A stretch of 64,000 nt of DNA, from positions 3,162,337 through 3,226,336 of the forward strand of contig NZ_CP075169.1 in assembly GCF_016865525.2 (NCBI RefSeq), given 5' to 3'. This document shows positions 1 through 8,732 of this stretch, piece after piece. This DNA is from Sodalis ligni (GTDB lineage: Bacteria; Pseudomonadota; Gammaproteobacteria; Enterobacterales; Enterobacteriaceae). The position numbers were made by a program, and so were the translations under genes. The stretch's first letter is position 1; each line of letters starts with the position of its first letter. Under the pieces are notes generated by a model. That model was not told where the DNA came from and did not search any database. It worked only from the letters and a program-made list of their open reading frames with translations.

Positions 1-781
1 ATTGGATAAAGGGTTCGCAGGCGATACCGCAGGGATCCCGGACCCCCAGCACCCGTGCGATGTCATTTAGCGTATCCTGCGTCGCGGCGGGCACGATACG
101 ATCCACCATGGTATTGGGAAAAGTGACCGAGGATGCTATCCACTGCGCCAGGCCGGCGTCCTGCGCCTGGGCCAGTTCAAGCACCGCATGACGGACCACA
201 TGGCCGTTTTCCGGAATATTGTCGCACGACAGCACGGTAAACGCCCCCAGGCCTCTTTCCCGGCGGCGGCGCAGCGCCTCAACGATAACGCCCGGAGCGG
301 ATGAGGGATTTTGCGGCGCGGCTAAATCGGCGGCTATCATGGGATTGTTTAAATCGAGATGACGGCCGCCCGCGAGCATGCAATAGCCCTTTTCGGTTAC
401 GGTCAGCGAGACGATGGCCACCTGGGGTTCGGCCAGTTTATCCAGTACCGCTTCCATGCCGTCGAAAGCGGGATGCATTGATTCATGTACGGACCCGATA
501 ACATGTCCATGACTCGCTTCGGCGCCCTTTTCCAGCACCGTATACAGATGGTCCTGCTGGCGCAAAGCGCTAATCAGCTCCTCGCCGCCCACCAGATTGA
601 TTTCACAGATGCCCCAATCCCCACCCTCGAGCGATAAAACCCTGTGGGTCAATAAAGCCTGGTGGGCCCGGTGAAAGGCGCCGAATCCCAGATGGACGAT
701 ACGGCTGCGCAGCATGCCGCGATCGTAGGCAGGCTGTGAAATGGCGGCGGGAAGTTCGGCGGTGGCTATGTTGGTGTCCAT
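1..781 (-). CDS. uxuB: D-mannonate oxidoreductase / fructuronate reductase, N-terminal part (runs off the window)
   Basis: NAD-dependent reduction of D-fructuronate to D-mannonate in cytoplasmic hexuronate catabolism. Reading from the ATG at 781, about 260 codons stay open to the window edge (the family is about 486 residues). The nucleotide-binding start IVHLGFGAFHRAHQA, then WGICE and SLTVTEKGYC, then VLSCDNIPENG, match the mannitol-dehydrogenase/UxuB family and align closely with E. coli UxuB. It is divergent from uxuR and uxuA, which supports UxuB over other polyol dehydrogenases. No frameshift is seen in the visible part. The C-terminal domain lies outside the window. Confidence 0.9.
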   Translation of the reverse strand, partial: MDTNIATAELPAAISQPAYDRGMLRSRIVHLGFGAFHRAHQALLTHRVLSLEGGDWGICEINLVGGEELISALRQQDHLYTVLEKGAEASHGHVIGSVHESMHPAFDGMEAVLDKLAEPQVAIVSLTVTEKGYCMLAGGRHLDLNNPMIAADLAAPQNPSSAPGVIVEALRRRRERGLGAFTVLSCDNIPENGHVVRHAVLELAQAQDAGLAQWIASSVTFPNTMVDRIVPAATQDTLNDIARVLGVRDPCGIACEPFIQ

Positions 782-1119
782 GTGTTCTCCATGACAGAAA
801 GGGCAATAAAGAGAGCCATCGGGATCATGTCGGATCCCGTGGTGCCTATGATGTGATCGCGATAGATATCATACCAATTTTGGTAAAAATACCACATTGG
901 TCTGTTTAATTTATTAGATTTGTGAACTTGATCAACCAATTCAGCCGGAACTTTTGACTTTGCTGTCCGGAGCCAGCATCCTGTCTGGCAATGACCGCTA
1001 AATTGGATAACCAATTTAGACTACGGGCGACTATCGAGCCCGCGATGAGATTATCAGCGGTTAAATGAAAGAAATTGCCGCATCGGCGCGATCCAGTAAA
1101 TCAAAGGAAGAGTTAAGCA
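782..1119. promoter_or_regulatory. uxuB-uxuR divergent control region
   Basis: This 338-bp AT-rich gap between the divergent uxuB and uxuR starts holds no convincing gene. Besides the strong palindrome at 999-1018 it has two weaker related inverted repeats on the uxuB side: ACCAA-TT-TTGGT at 873-884 and ACCA-CAT-TGGT at 891-901. They share the ACCAA/TTGGT half-site, so one GntR-type regulator may bind several sites and control both directions. Promoter elements were not assigned. Confidence 0.55.
999..1018. promoter_or_regulatory. UxuR/ExuR-type operator palindrome
   Basis: AAATTGG-ATAA-CCAATTT is an inverted repeat with 7-bp arms and a 4-bp centre, flanked by a further T/A pair. It lies about 100 bp before uxuR and 220 bp before uxuB. 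The half-site resembles the TTGGT/ACCAA recognition of enterobacterial hexuronate GntR regulators, so autoregulation by the adjacent UxuR is the likely role. The palindrome is seen directly; binding is inferred. Confidence 0.6.
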
Positions 1120-1878
1120 ATGGCGGAACCGAAACGGTTGTATCAAAAGGTCGGTGCGCAGTTGAAAACACTGCTGGCATCAGGTCAGTATGCGGTGGGT
1201 TCCAGATTGCCCCCCGAGCGGGATATCGCCGAGCTGTTGGGCGTCAGCCGGGTGGTGATTCGCGAAGCGCTGGTAATGCTGGAGGTGGAAGATATTCTCG
1301 AGGTCCGCCGCGGCTCCGGCGTCTATGTGCTGCGCTTGCCGTCACAAGACAGCAGCCGGCAGAGTGATTACCAACCCTTCGGCGATGATGTCGGCCCTTT
1401 CGAAATGCTGCAGGCGCGCCAGCTGCTGGAAAGCCAGGTGGCGGCTTTCGCCGCGACGCAGGTGAATAAATCCGATATCGCCGAGATGCGGCAGGCGCTG
1501 GCCCACGAACGTCAATCGCTGGAAGCGGGCCTGACCGATTATGACGGCGATGAAAAATTCCATTTGCTGATTGCCCGCGCCACGCAAAACGCCCTGCTGG
1601 AGGAGATGGTCTATACCCTGTGGCTGCGCCGGCAAAGCAGTCCCATGTGGCAAAAATTACACACCCATATTGTCGGGCAGGATTACCGCCTGAAGTGGCT
1701 TGAGGATCATCATGGCATACTGATGGCTTTACAGCAGCGGGACCCGAAAAAGGCCCGGCAGGCGATGTGGCAGCATCTGGAAAACGTCAAACAGACTTTA
1801 TTGACCTTATCCGACAGCGAGGACCCGGGGTTCGACGGCTATCTTTTTACCTCCATCCCCGCTGTTATAAACGAGTAG
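1120..1878 (+). CDS. uxuR: GntR-family (FadR subfamily) repressor of hexuronate genes
   Basis: A 252-residue regulator. Residues about 5-75 form a winged helix-turn-helix (GSRLPPERDIAELLGVSRVV, then EVRRGSGVYVL). The rest is an all-helical FCD ligand domain containing GPFEMLQARQLLES and ending MWQHLENVKQ...FDGYLF, as in E. coli UxuR/ExuR (257-258 residues). The start has a good ribosome site (AGGAAG) upstream. The gene precedes uxuA in the same direction, whereas E. coli has uxuA-uxuB-uxuR. It probably releases DNA on binding fructuronate or mannonate. ExuR is the alternative name, but the uxuA/uxuB context favours UxuR. Confidence 0.88.
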   Translation: MAEPKRLYQKVGAQLKTLLASGQYAVGSRLPPERDIAELLGVSRVVIREALVMLEVEDILEVRRGSGVYVLRLPSQDSSRQSDYQPFGDDVGPFEMLQARQLLESQVAAFAATQVNKSDIAEMRQALAHERQSLEAGLTDYDGDEKFHLLIARATQNALLEEMVYTLWLRRQSSPMWQKLHTHIVGQDYRLKWLEDHHGILMALQQRDPKKARQAMWQHLENVKQTLLTLSDSEDPGFDGYLFTSIPAVINE

Positions 1879-1896
1879 CCGACTGTTTTGCTGAAA

Positions 1897-1922
1897 AACC
1901 GCCGGTTGACTGGCCGGCGGTT
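1897..1922 (+). other. hairpin between uxuR and uxuA
   Basis: The arms AACCGCCGG and CCGGCGGTT form a perfect 9-bp stem with an 8-base loop, starting 19 bp after the uxuR stop and 35 bp before the uxuA start. No T-run follows, so it is not a canonical intrinsic terminator. It could stabilise mRNA or partly separate expression of the two genes. Confidence 0.5.
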
Positions 1923-1956
1923 GCGGCTTAATTACCTGTATGATGAGGATTGAACT

Positions 1957-3147
1957 ATGGAACAAACATGGCGTTGGTACGGACCAGGCGATCCGGTTTC
2001 CCTTGACGATATCCGCCAGGCCGGCGCAACCGGCGTGGTGACCGCCCTGCACCATATTCCCAACGGCGAAGTCTGGTCGGTAGAGGAAATCGAAAAGCGC
2101 AAAGCGGAACTGGCGGCCAAGAATCTGGTTTGGTCGGTAGTGGAAAGCGTGCCGGTGCACGAGGAAATCAAAACCCAAACCGGCAACTATAGGCAGCACA
2201 TTGCCAACTATCAGCAAACACTGCGCAATCTCGGCCGATGCGGTATCGATACCGTCTGCTATAACTTTATGCCGGTGCTGGACTGGACGCGTACCGACCT
2301 GGGCTACGAATTGCCGGAGGGCTCCAAGGCGCTGCGTTTCGACCATATCGCTTTTGCGGCGTTCGAGCTGCACATCCTGCGGCGGTCCGGTGCTGAGGCG
2401 GATTACAGCGATGATGAGAAAAAACAGGCAAAAGCCTATTTTGATCATATGAGCCAGCAGGATATTACCCAACTGACCAATAACATCATCGCCGGCCTGC
2501 CGGGGGCCGAAGAGGGTTATACTCTCGAGCAGTTCAGGGCGCGCCTGGCGGAATATGCCCATATCGATAAAGCGGCCCTGCGCGAACATATGGCCTATTT
2601 CCTACGGGAAATCGTGCCGGTGGCCGAAGCGTCAGGTATCCGTCTGGCGGTACACCCGGACGATCCGCCGCGTCCGATCCTGGGCTTACCGCGCATCGTC
2701 TCCACCATTGAGGATATGCAGTGGCTGAAAGAGGCCGTCCCCGCCCCCACCAACGGCTTCACCTTCTGTACCGGTTCTTACGGCGTGCGGGCGGATAACG
2801 ACCTGGTTAAAATGGCGGAAACCTTCAGCGATCGCATTTGGTTTACCCATTTGCGCTCTACCGTCCGCGAAGAGAATCCCAAAAGCTTCCATGAAGCGGC
2901 GCATTTGCAGGGCGACGTGGATATGGTGGGAGTTGTTACCGCCATTTTACGGGAAGAACAGCGCCGGCAGGATATGGGCGACCAGCGCCCTATTCCCATG
3001 CGCCCGGACCATGGACACCAAATGCTGGATGATTTGCATAAGAAAACCAACCCCGGCTATTCCGCCATCGGTCGGTTAAAAGGCCTGGCCGAAGTCAGGG
3101 GTGTGGAACTGGCGGTGCGTCGCCTGTGTTTTCCTAATCTGAAGTAG
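1957..3147 (+). CDS. uxuA: D-mannonate dehydratase
   Basis: Dehydrates D-mannonate to 2-keto-3-deoxygluconate in hexuronate breakdown. The 396 residues match the family length (394 in E. coli). The N-terminus [18 protein letters not shown] is near identical to E. coli, and the metal-site and core segments are present: [59 protein letters not shown] and [18 protein letters not shown] ribosome site precedes the start. It belongs to the xylose-isomerase-like TIM-barrel superfamily. It lies 78 bp downstream of uxuR, so co-transcription is possible. Confidence 0.96.
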   Translation: MEQTWRWYGPGDPVSLDDIRQAGATGVVTALHHIPNGEVWSVEEIEKRKAELAAKNLVWSVVESVPVHEEIKTQTGNYRQHIANYQQTLRNLGRCGIDTVCYNFMPVLDWTRTDLGYELPEGSKALRFDHIAFAAFELHILRRSGAEADYSDDEKKQAKAYFDHMSQQDITQLTNNIIAGLPGAEEGYTLEQFRARLAEYAHIDKAALREHMAYFLREIVPVAEASGIRLAVHPDDPPRPILGLPRIVSTIEDMQWLKEAVPAPTNGFTFCTGSYGVRADNDLVKMAETFSDRIWFTHLRSTVREENPKSFHEAAHLQGDVDMVGVVTAILREEQRRQDMGDQRPIPMRPDHGHQMLDDLHKKTNPGYSAIGRLKGLAEVRGVELAVRRLCFPNLK

Positions 3148-3462
3148 CAGCCGGCCTTTATTTTAACCCAGGATAACGGCGTTATTCTCCCCTTTCCGGA
3201 CAGCAGCCGGTCAGGGGACCTTATAGGGCGCCGCCGGTCCTGGCGAAAAGTGTGGTTTATCAAATGTAGCTAATGTAAGAATTATAATTATATATAAATG
3301 GATGTTGTAACTAAATTAGCTATCCTCCCTCATACAGCACCCCCTTCATGGGATTAATCTGCTTTGTGGGCTATGCCGCCTGTCTTGATGCTCCGTTTAT
3401 GCTTTACACCGTATCGTGGCCACGCTGAATTCCGTTTAATCATAAGATGAACTTTCCCCCTG
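3148..3462. other. intergenic region, AT-rich, no gene seen
   Basis: The 315 bp between uxuA and the glycosidase-like gene hold no supported reading frame. The second half (3250-3330) is clearly AT-rich (TATATATAAATGG and similar) and could carry the promoter of the downstream gene. No T-tailed terminator for uxuA was found. Confidence 0.4.
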
Positions 3463-5670
3463 ATGAAAAAAAATCCGTTCTCTATCACTTTGGTCGCCGG
3501 TCTGATCCTGTTCGCCCTTACCCTTACCCTTGCCCCTGCCGACGCCGTGCGATTGCAGCAGGGATCCGCGCTGTTTGATATTGATCCGGCCACGCTGCAA
3601 ATCAGCGCCGGCGACAGGCTGGTGAATAGTCCTAAGATACCCCATGAAGTGAGTTCATTACGGCAATCTATGGCGTCGGCCCACTGGGAGTGGCCGGAAT
3701 GCGGCATGCAAATTACCGCCGTGCTGGAAGGCAACGATTTGCGCCTGAGTTTCAGCAGCGGACAGCCGCAGGTATTGGATTGGTTCACCCTGCCGCCACA
3801 GGCCTCCGCGCTGCTGCTGCCCATGGGAGAAGGCAGCCGGATACCGCTGGATAATCCTCTCTGGCAGGAGTATATGGTCAGTGAACAGTCGCCGATGGAC
3901 ACCAACGGGAACCTTAACCTCCCCTTATGGCCCCAGGAACAGGGGGGAAAGTTTTAAAGCTGGCTGCTGCCCCCCCCGTTTAGCAATGAGATCACTTTCA
4001 GTGTTGCCGACGCCCGCCTGCAGATGCATAGCCTTCACCGATTCAATCGCTTTAACCGACAGCACGCCTTCGAGGTCTTGCTGCATGTCGGCGACACGCC
4101 GCTTTCAGGCGCGATACGCTATCGTGAATACCTCCGGCAAAGCGGACAATTCAGCTCGCTGTGGGATAAAATCAAGATTGCGCCGGAAGGCGAAAAGCTC
4201 ATTGGCGCCACCCATCTCTATCTGTGGGGCGGCATGCTGCTGGACCAGGCAGATGTAAAAAAATGGCCGGAACTGATGGATTACCTGCAATCTCCGGCCG
4301 GCGCCGGACTGTGGGAAAAGATGGAAACGGAAGCACGGGACGCCATAAAACGGCTGAAAGGCCGCGCCCCCGCTTCCTGGCAGCAACCGGCCCTGGTAGA
4401 AGCCCTCAATCAGGCCCTGCTGGCGCAGGTGCCGCAGGATCGAGATTTTTCACTGCCGGCGCAGCAGCGGCACGCCGCCGGAGTACGCCATCTGGCGCTA
4501 CGCCAGCTGGGGGCCTATCTCTCGCCCGCCGAAAGCTGGGGCCAGGGATTGTCCACGCCGCTTCTCGAATCATTGCATCAGGCCGGATTGCCCAGGCTAT
4601 GGTTAGGCACAGACAACTGGACCGCTGAATTTCTGCACCCGCAGGCGGTAGCCGCCGCTAAAACATCAGGCTACCTGATAGCCAGCTACGACTCCTATGA
4701 TACCGCGATTCCTCGCGGCGTTAACGATAGCTGGCTTACCGCGCAAGTACCTTCGGCGCTGCGGGAAAAATGCGCCATCGTGGAGTCCGACGGCAGCAAA
4801 AAACCCGGTTTCGGCGGCGAGGGGTACTATCTCAATCCCCACTGCATGCTGTCCTTTTCACGGCAACGCATGGCCGAGCTGGTAAAACTGGCCGGACTCA
4901 ACAGCCTGTTTCTGGATGTCGACGGTACGGGCATGGTGTCTGACGATTATCATCCGGAACACCCCACGGGAGCGGCGGATATGGCGCAGGCACGCAACGC
5001 GCGGCTTGCCTGGTTCAGCAATACCGTTAAATTGCCGTTGGGCTCCGAAGACGGCAATGCGGTGAACGCGCGCCATCTCATGTTTGCCCACGGCATGGAA
5101 ACCTGGGGTTTCGGCTGGGGGGATAAGGATATGCATCAGAATAAACAATCTCCTTTTTATCTCGGCGGCTGGTGGCCCAACGCGCAGCCGGATCTCTTCT
5201 TTCGCCCGGCAAAGGTGAAGCAGCCTTATCTCACCGTCCAGTTTGACCCGCGCTACCGTCTGCCGCTGTATCAGGCGGTTTATCATGATGCGGTGATAAG
5301 CAGCCACCACTGGAACTATGACAACCTCAAATTCAGCGATGTCAAAACCGTCCGTGCATTGCTCAGCCAGCTCTATAACACCCCGCCGTTGTTCAACCTC
5401 AGCCGCGGCACCCTGCGGGACCGGCTGCCTGAAATCAAAAAAGCGGATGCGGCCTTCCGGCCGCTGCACCAGGCGCTGTGGGATAAGGCGCTGACCGGTT
5501 TTTGCTGGCTGGACCAGGCCGGCTGGGTGCAACAGACATCATTCAGCGACGGATCGCAGCTGACAGCCAATTTTGGCGACCGGCCTTTTGGCGATGTGGC
5601 TGCCCACAGCCTGCGAGCCCGATTGTCTGACGGCCGTATCCTGGATGTCAGTTACGGCGACCCGCAATGA
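3463..5670 (+). pseudogene. secreted glycoside-hydrolase-like protein interrupted by an in-frame stop
   Basis: The frame opening at 3463 has a signal-peptide-like start (MKKN, then a hydrophobic stretch ending near PADA). It stops at TAA 3955-3957, and the same frame continues coherently from 3958 (SWLLPPPFSNEITF) to 5670, about 735 codons in all. KF-stop-SW would be repaired by one substitution (TAA from TAC or TAT). The downstream part has LFLDVDGTGMVSDDYHPEHP and GSEDGNAV, resembling catalytic-barrel segments of GH101/GH129-like glycosidases; this family assignment is tentative. Either a recent nonsense pseudogene or a base error. An ATG at 4024 could give a shorter product without a signal peptide. 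Confidence 0.6.
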
Positions 5671-5847
5671 TAAAGGCATCAACCTGCGTTTGCCCGGCCT
5701 GTTATACCGCGCCGTATCGCACATGCAGTAACACCGGCCATGACAAAAAAGGCTTTAATGAATCTTGCATCAGAAATATAACAGCTTTTCATTACCAGTA
5801 TGATTAATCGACGGCTAACCCAGCCTGTTTTTCCATGGAGAACATAT

Positions 5848-6903
5848 ATGCCTTCTTTATATGAGCCCGTTAAAATCGGCGCCCTTGAACTGAGCAATCG
5901 CATCGTCATGGCCCCATTGACCCGCATGCGGGCCGTCAATGAACGCAGTCCGGGGCCGGTGACCAAAGAGTATTACGTTCAGCGTGCCGGCGCCGGCCTC
6001 ATCCTCACCGAGGCCACGTCGGTATCGCCGCAGGGAGTGGGTTATCCCAATACGCCGGGGATCTGGTCGGAACAGCAGGTTGCCGCCTGGCGCGAGGTTA
6101 CCGAGGCCGTGCACCAGGCCGGCGGCAAAATAGTCATTCAGCTATGGCATGTGGGACGGATTTCCGATCCGGCGTATTTAAACGGCGAATTGCCGGTGGC
6201 TCCCAGCGCCATCGCGCCGGCAGGGCATGTCAGCACGCTGCGGCCGCAGAAACCCTATGAAGTGCCCCGTGCGCTGGAAACGGAAGAAATTCCCGGTATC
6301 GTGGAGGATTTTCGCCGCGGGGCCGAAAATGCCAAACGCGCCGGTTTTGACGGTATTGAAATCCACGCGGCCAACGGCTATCTGTTCGATCAATTCCTCC
6401 ATGACGGCTCGAACAAACGCACCGATCGTTATGGCGGCTCCATCGCCAACCGGGCGCGTTTCCTGCTGGAAACCGTTGATGCGCTGTTAACCGTCTGGCC
6501 GGCGGACCGGTTCGGCGTGCATCTGAACCTGATGTCCAGCTCCTATTCCATGCATGACTCTAATCCCCGCGCCATGTTCGGCTACGTGGTGGAAGAACTG
6601 AATAAGCGCCGGCTGGCCTTTATCTTTGCCCGCGAATCGCTGGATTTTCCCGATCGTATCGGGCCGCAGGTGAGAAAAACCTTCTCCGGCGCCTGGATTG
6701 CCAACGAAGGATTAACCAAAGCTTCCGCCGAGGCGTTGATAAGCCAGGGGGCGGCTGACGCGGCGGCATTCGGCAATCTCTATATCGCCAATCCCGATTT
6801 GGTGCAGCGGTTTAAACAGGACGCGCCGCTTAATCCCCTTAACAAAGGAACGATTTACGCTGAAGGCGGCATCGGCTATACCGATTACCCGACCCTGTCC
6901 TGA
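5848..6903 (+). CDS. Old Yellow Enzyme family flavin oxidoreductase (NemA-like)
   Basis: A 351-residue FMN-dependent ene-reductase, expected to reduce activated alkenes, quinones, maleimides or nitro compounds with NADPH. It begins MPSLYEPVKIGALELSNR at 5848 with GGAG upstream. An earlier in-frame ATG at 5800 lacks a ribosome site. Family marks are QLWHVGR, the paired histidine/asparagine motif HAANGYLFDQFLHDGSN, DRYGGSIANR, and the C-terminal AAFGNLYIANPDL. E. coli NemA has 365 residues. No regulator is adjacent and the gene looks monocistronic. The natural substrate cannot be read from sequence. Confidence 0.88.
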   Translation: MPSLYEPVKIGALELSNRIVMAPLTRMRAVNERSPGPVTKEYYVQRAGAGLILTEATSVSPQGVGYPNTPGIWSEQQVAAWREVTEAVHQAGGKIVIQLWHVGRISDPAYLNGELPVAPSAIAPAGHVSTLRPQKPYEVPRALETEEIPGIVEDFRRGAENAKRAGFDGIEIHAANGYLFDQFLHDGSNKRTDRYGGSIANRARFLLETVDALLTVWPADRFGVHLNLMSSSYSMHDSNPRAMFGYVVEELNKRRLAFIFARESLDFPDRIGPQVRKTFSGAWIANEGLTKASAEALISQGAADAAAFGNLYIANPDLVQRFKQDAPLNPLNKGTIYAEGGIGYTDYPTLS

Positions 6904-7030
6904 AAAAAGGCGATGGCTCAAATATTCAGACGTTTTACCGCTTATTCGGCCGTTTGATTTACCCGTAATCGCACTAGAGTATCCATTGTTGCAGATAGCG
7001 CATTATTTTCTGCTTTAGATATTTCTCACA

Positions 7031-8731
7031 ATGGGTCTCTTTTGCGTGGCGAAATCATTTTTACGCAGTGCATTCTTACGCAGTGCATTCTTACGCAGTG
7101 GAAGTTTGGACGGTCTCCTCGCGCTGGGGGAAGACGGGCTGCCGGTTTATGCATCGGCGGTACAGCTGCGGGAAACCTTGCGCCTGCGGGGGCAGCAGCA
7201 GCTTCTTGATTGCCTGGCCATTCCCCAGCCCCATGAGCAGGGTGAAAGGCTTGACTGGTATGCACCCATTGAAGGAAAGGTCACGACATGGGCCGCCGCC
7301 GACGATAGCCAGCGCGCATCGGCCCTGCGTCAGCTGGAGCAGTGCCAGGCCACGGTAGCCGATATCAGCCGCCGGGCGCAAAGGGCGGAAAAAGCCGCGC
7401 AAAAACTGTTCGGTATGCTGTTGGCTAAAGCTATTCAGTTTCCCGATCAGAACCATGTTTACCTGGTGGGCGAAAAAGCGGTGCTCACCTTCTGGGGCTT
7501 CGTTAAACTCGATGAAAAACCCCGCGCCGATCCCCTCGATTGCCTGCGCCCGCCCCCGCCGGCTCCCGAACCGGTAATGATCCCGGTCCGGCACGATCCT
7601 ATTGATATTCCCCCGACCGTTGCCCGGCAATCGTCCCCCCGGCTCATCGGACAACCTGATATTCCCGAACCCGCCAGCGTGTCGAGCATGGAATCCGGCA
7701 TGGCCGAAACCGTCCAACGGGCGCAACCGGAAACTACCACGGCGTTGCCAAAAACCAAAGGCCGGCGGCTCAGGCGCCGCCTGTGGTGGATTTTGCCGGC
7801 CCTGGCGCTGGCGGCGATTCTGGTCTTTCAGCTGTACGGCTATCTGGCGAACAGTCCGGAATGGCCTCCGGTATCGGCCCCGGTGGTGGTGCCGCAAGTC
7901 GTGGCGCCCACTACGCCCATGAGCGCCACGCCCGCCGGTCAAACCAACCATCAGACGGACTCCGTCCCTGCGGCTACCGGCAGGAACCGGCCCACCACGG
8001 CCATTAGTCCGGCCCCGGCTGCCGACGGCCGCGGTGTCCCGGTGGGGGGGTCCGCCGCCGCCAGCAACGATGTTTTATCAGGGACGGCCCATGCCGCCGG
8101 TAATGCCGCTGAGGGTAAGATGAATGCCGGACCGGCCTATGCCACCGCTAATGAAGCCCGTGCTTCAGCCGATGGCAAAGCCGTCGCCGGCGCTGAAAAC
8201 ACCGCCTCAACCCAAGGCAATCGCAGCGCAGCGGCGAATGATGAAAGTGCCGCGGGCGCGGGCGCGACCCATTCCGCCATTGTGCCGACAGAGCAAGTTA
8301 CGGCGTCACAAATGGGTGCACCCTTATCCCCCTCGCAGATGAAAAACGCCCTGCGGCTGCCTGCCGAGGCGGTGAGGGCGGGCTCCATCACATTTTTCAA
8401 TGGCCGCTGGCAGGTCAGCGTCGACAGCAAGAATCCGGTGACCGGCGGCAAGGCGGTGAGTTTCGAGTATCAGGTTAAAAACGGCGGCGGCGTGGCGAAG
8501 ATACGGTATGGAGACGGCACCATCTGCCGGGCGGATGTGCACGCCGGCCTGATGAAATCGGGCAATCTGGTGATCAAAAGCCGGCAAAATGCCCGCTGCA
8601 GCGACGGTTCCACCTACCGCATGCCGCAAATTGTCTGTAAACAAAGCCTGACCGGGATAGCGGACTGCCAGAGTCGTTATGACAATGGCCAGGCCTTTCC
8701 CACCCAGATAAAGCGTGAGAATGTAAAATAA
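7031..8731 (+). CDS. srfA: SrfA-like protein of the srfABC cassette, single membrane anchor
   Basis: Up to 566 residues. The N-terminal region (SGSLDGLLALGEDGLPVYAS, LDWYAPIEGKVTTWA, VYLVGEKAVLTFWGFVKLD) is typical of SrfA. A Pro-rich linker leads to one predicted transmembrane helix at about 252-272 (WWILPALALAAILVFQLYGY), then a long Ala/Gly/Thr-rich linker. A C-terminal domain with four cysteines (about 505-555) follows. First gene of srfA-srfB-srfC, ending one base before srfB. ATG 7031 lacks a good ribosome site, and GTG 7046 (VAKSFLRS) resembles the MAK(T/S)FLRSG start I recall for the family. srfABC was named as SsrB-regulated in Salmonella; its molecular role is poorly known. Confidence 0.78.
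   Translation: MGLFCVAKSFLRSAFLRSAFLRSGSLDGLLALGEDGLPVYASAVQLRETLRLRGQQQLLDCLAIPQPHEQGERLDWYAPIEGKVTTWAAADDSQRASALRQLEQCQATVADISRRAQRAEKAAQKLFGMLLAKAIQFPDQNHVYLVGEKAVLTFWGFVKLDEKPRADPLDCLRPPPPAPEPVMIPVRHDPIDIPPTVARQSSPRLIGQPDIPEPASVSSMESGMAETVQRAQPETTTALPKTKGRRLRRRLWWILPALALAAILVFQLYGYLANSPEWPPVSAPVVVPQVVAPTTPMSATPAGQTNHQTDSVPAATGRNRPTTAISPAPAADGRGVPVGGSAAASNDVLSGTAHAAGNAAEGKMNAGPAYATANEARASADGKAVAGAENTASTQGNRSAAANDESAAGAGATHSAIVPTEQVTASQMGAPLSPSQMKNALRLPAEAVRAGSITFFNGRWQVSVDSKNPVTGGKAVSFEYQVKNGGGVAKIRYGDGTICRADVHAGLMKSGNLVIKSRQNARCSDGSTYRMPQIVCKQSLTGIADCQSRYDNGQAFPTQIKRENVK
7058..7102 (+). repeat. three tandem 15-bp units in the srfA N-terminus
   Basis: TT(T/C)TTACGCAGTG(C/G)A occurs three times head to tail, encoding FLRSA-FLRSA-FLRSG. 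Units 1-2 differ by one base and units 2-3 by one base. The unit is a multiple of three, so the frame is kept. It looks like a recent local expansion of a single FLRSG segment. Confidence 0.85.
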
Positions 8732-8732
8732 T

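Noticed and set aside
766..1014. minus-strand 82-codon gene in the uxu control region
   Set aside because: Overlaps the uxuB start and the operators; weak start and no recognisable product.
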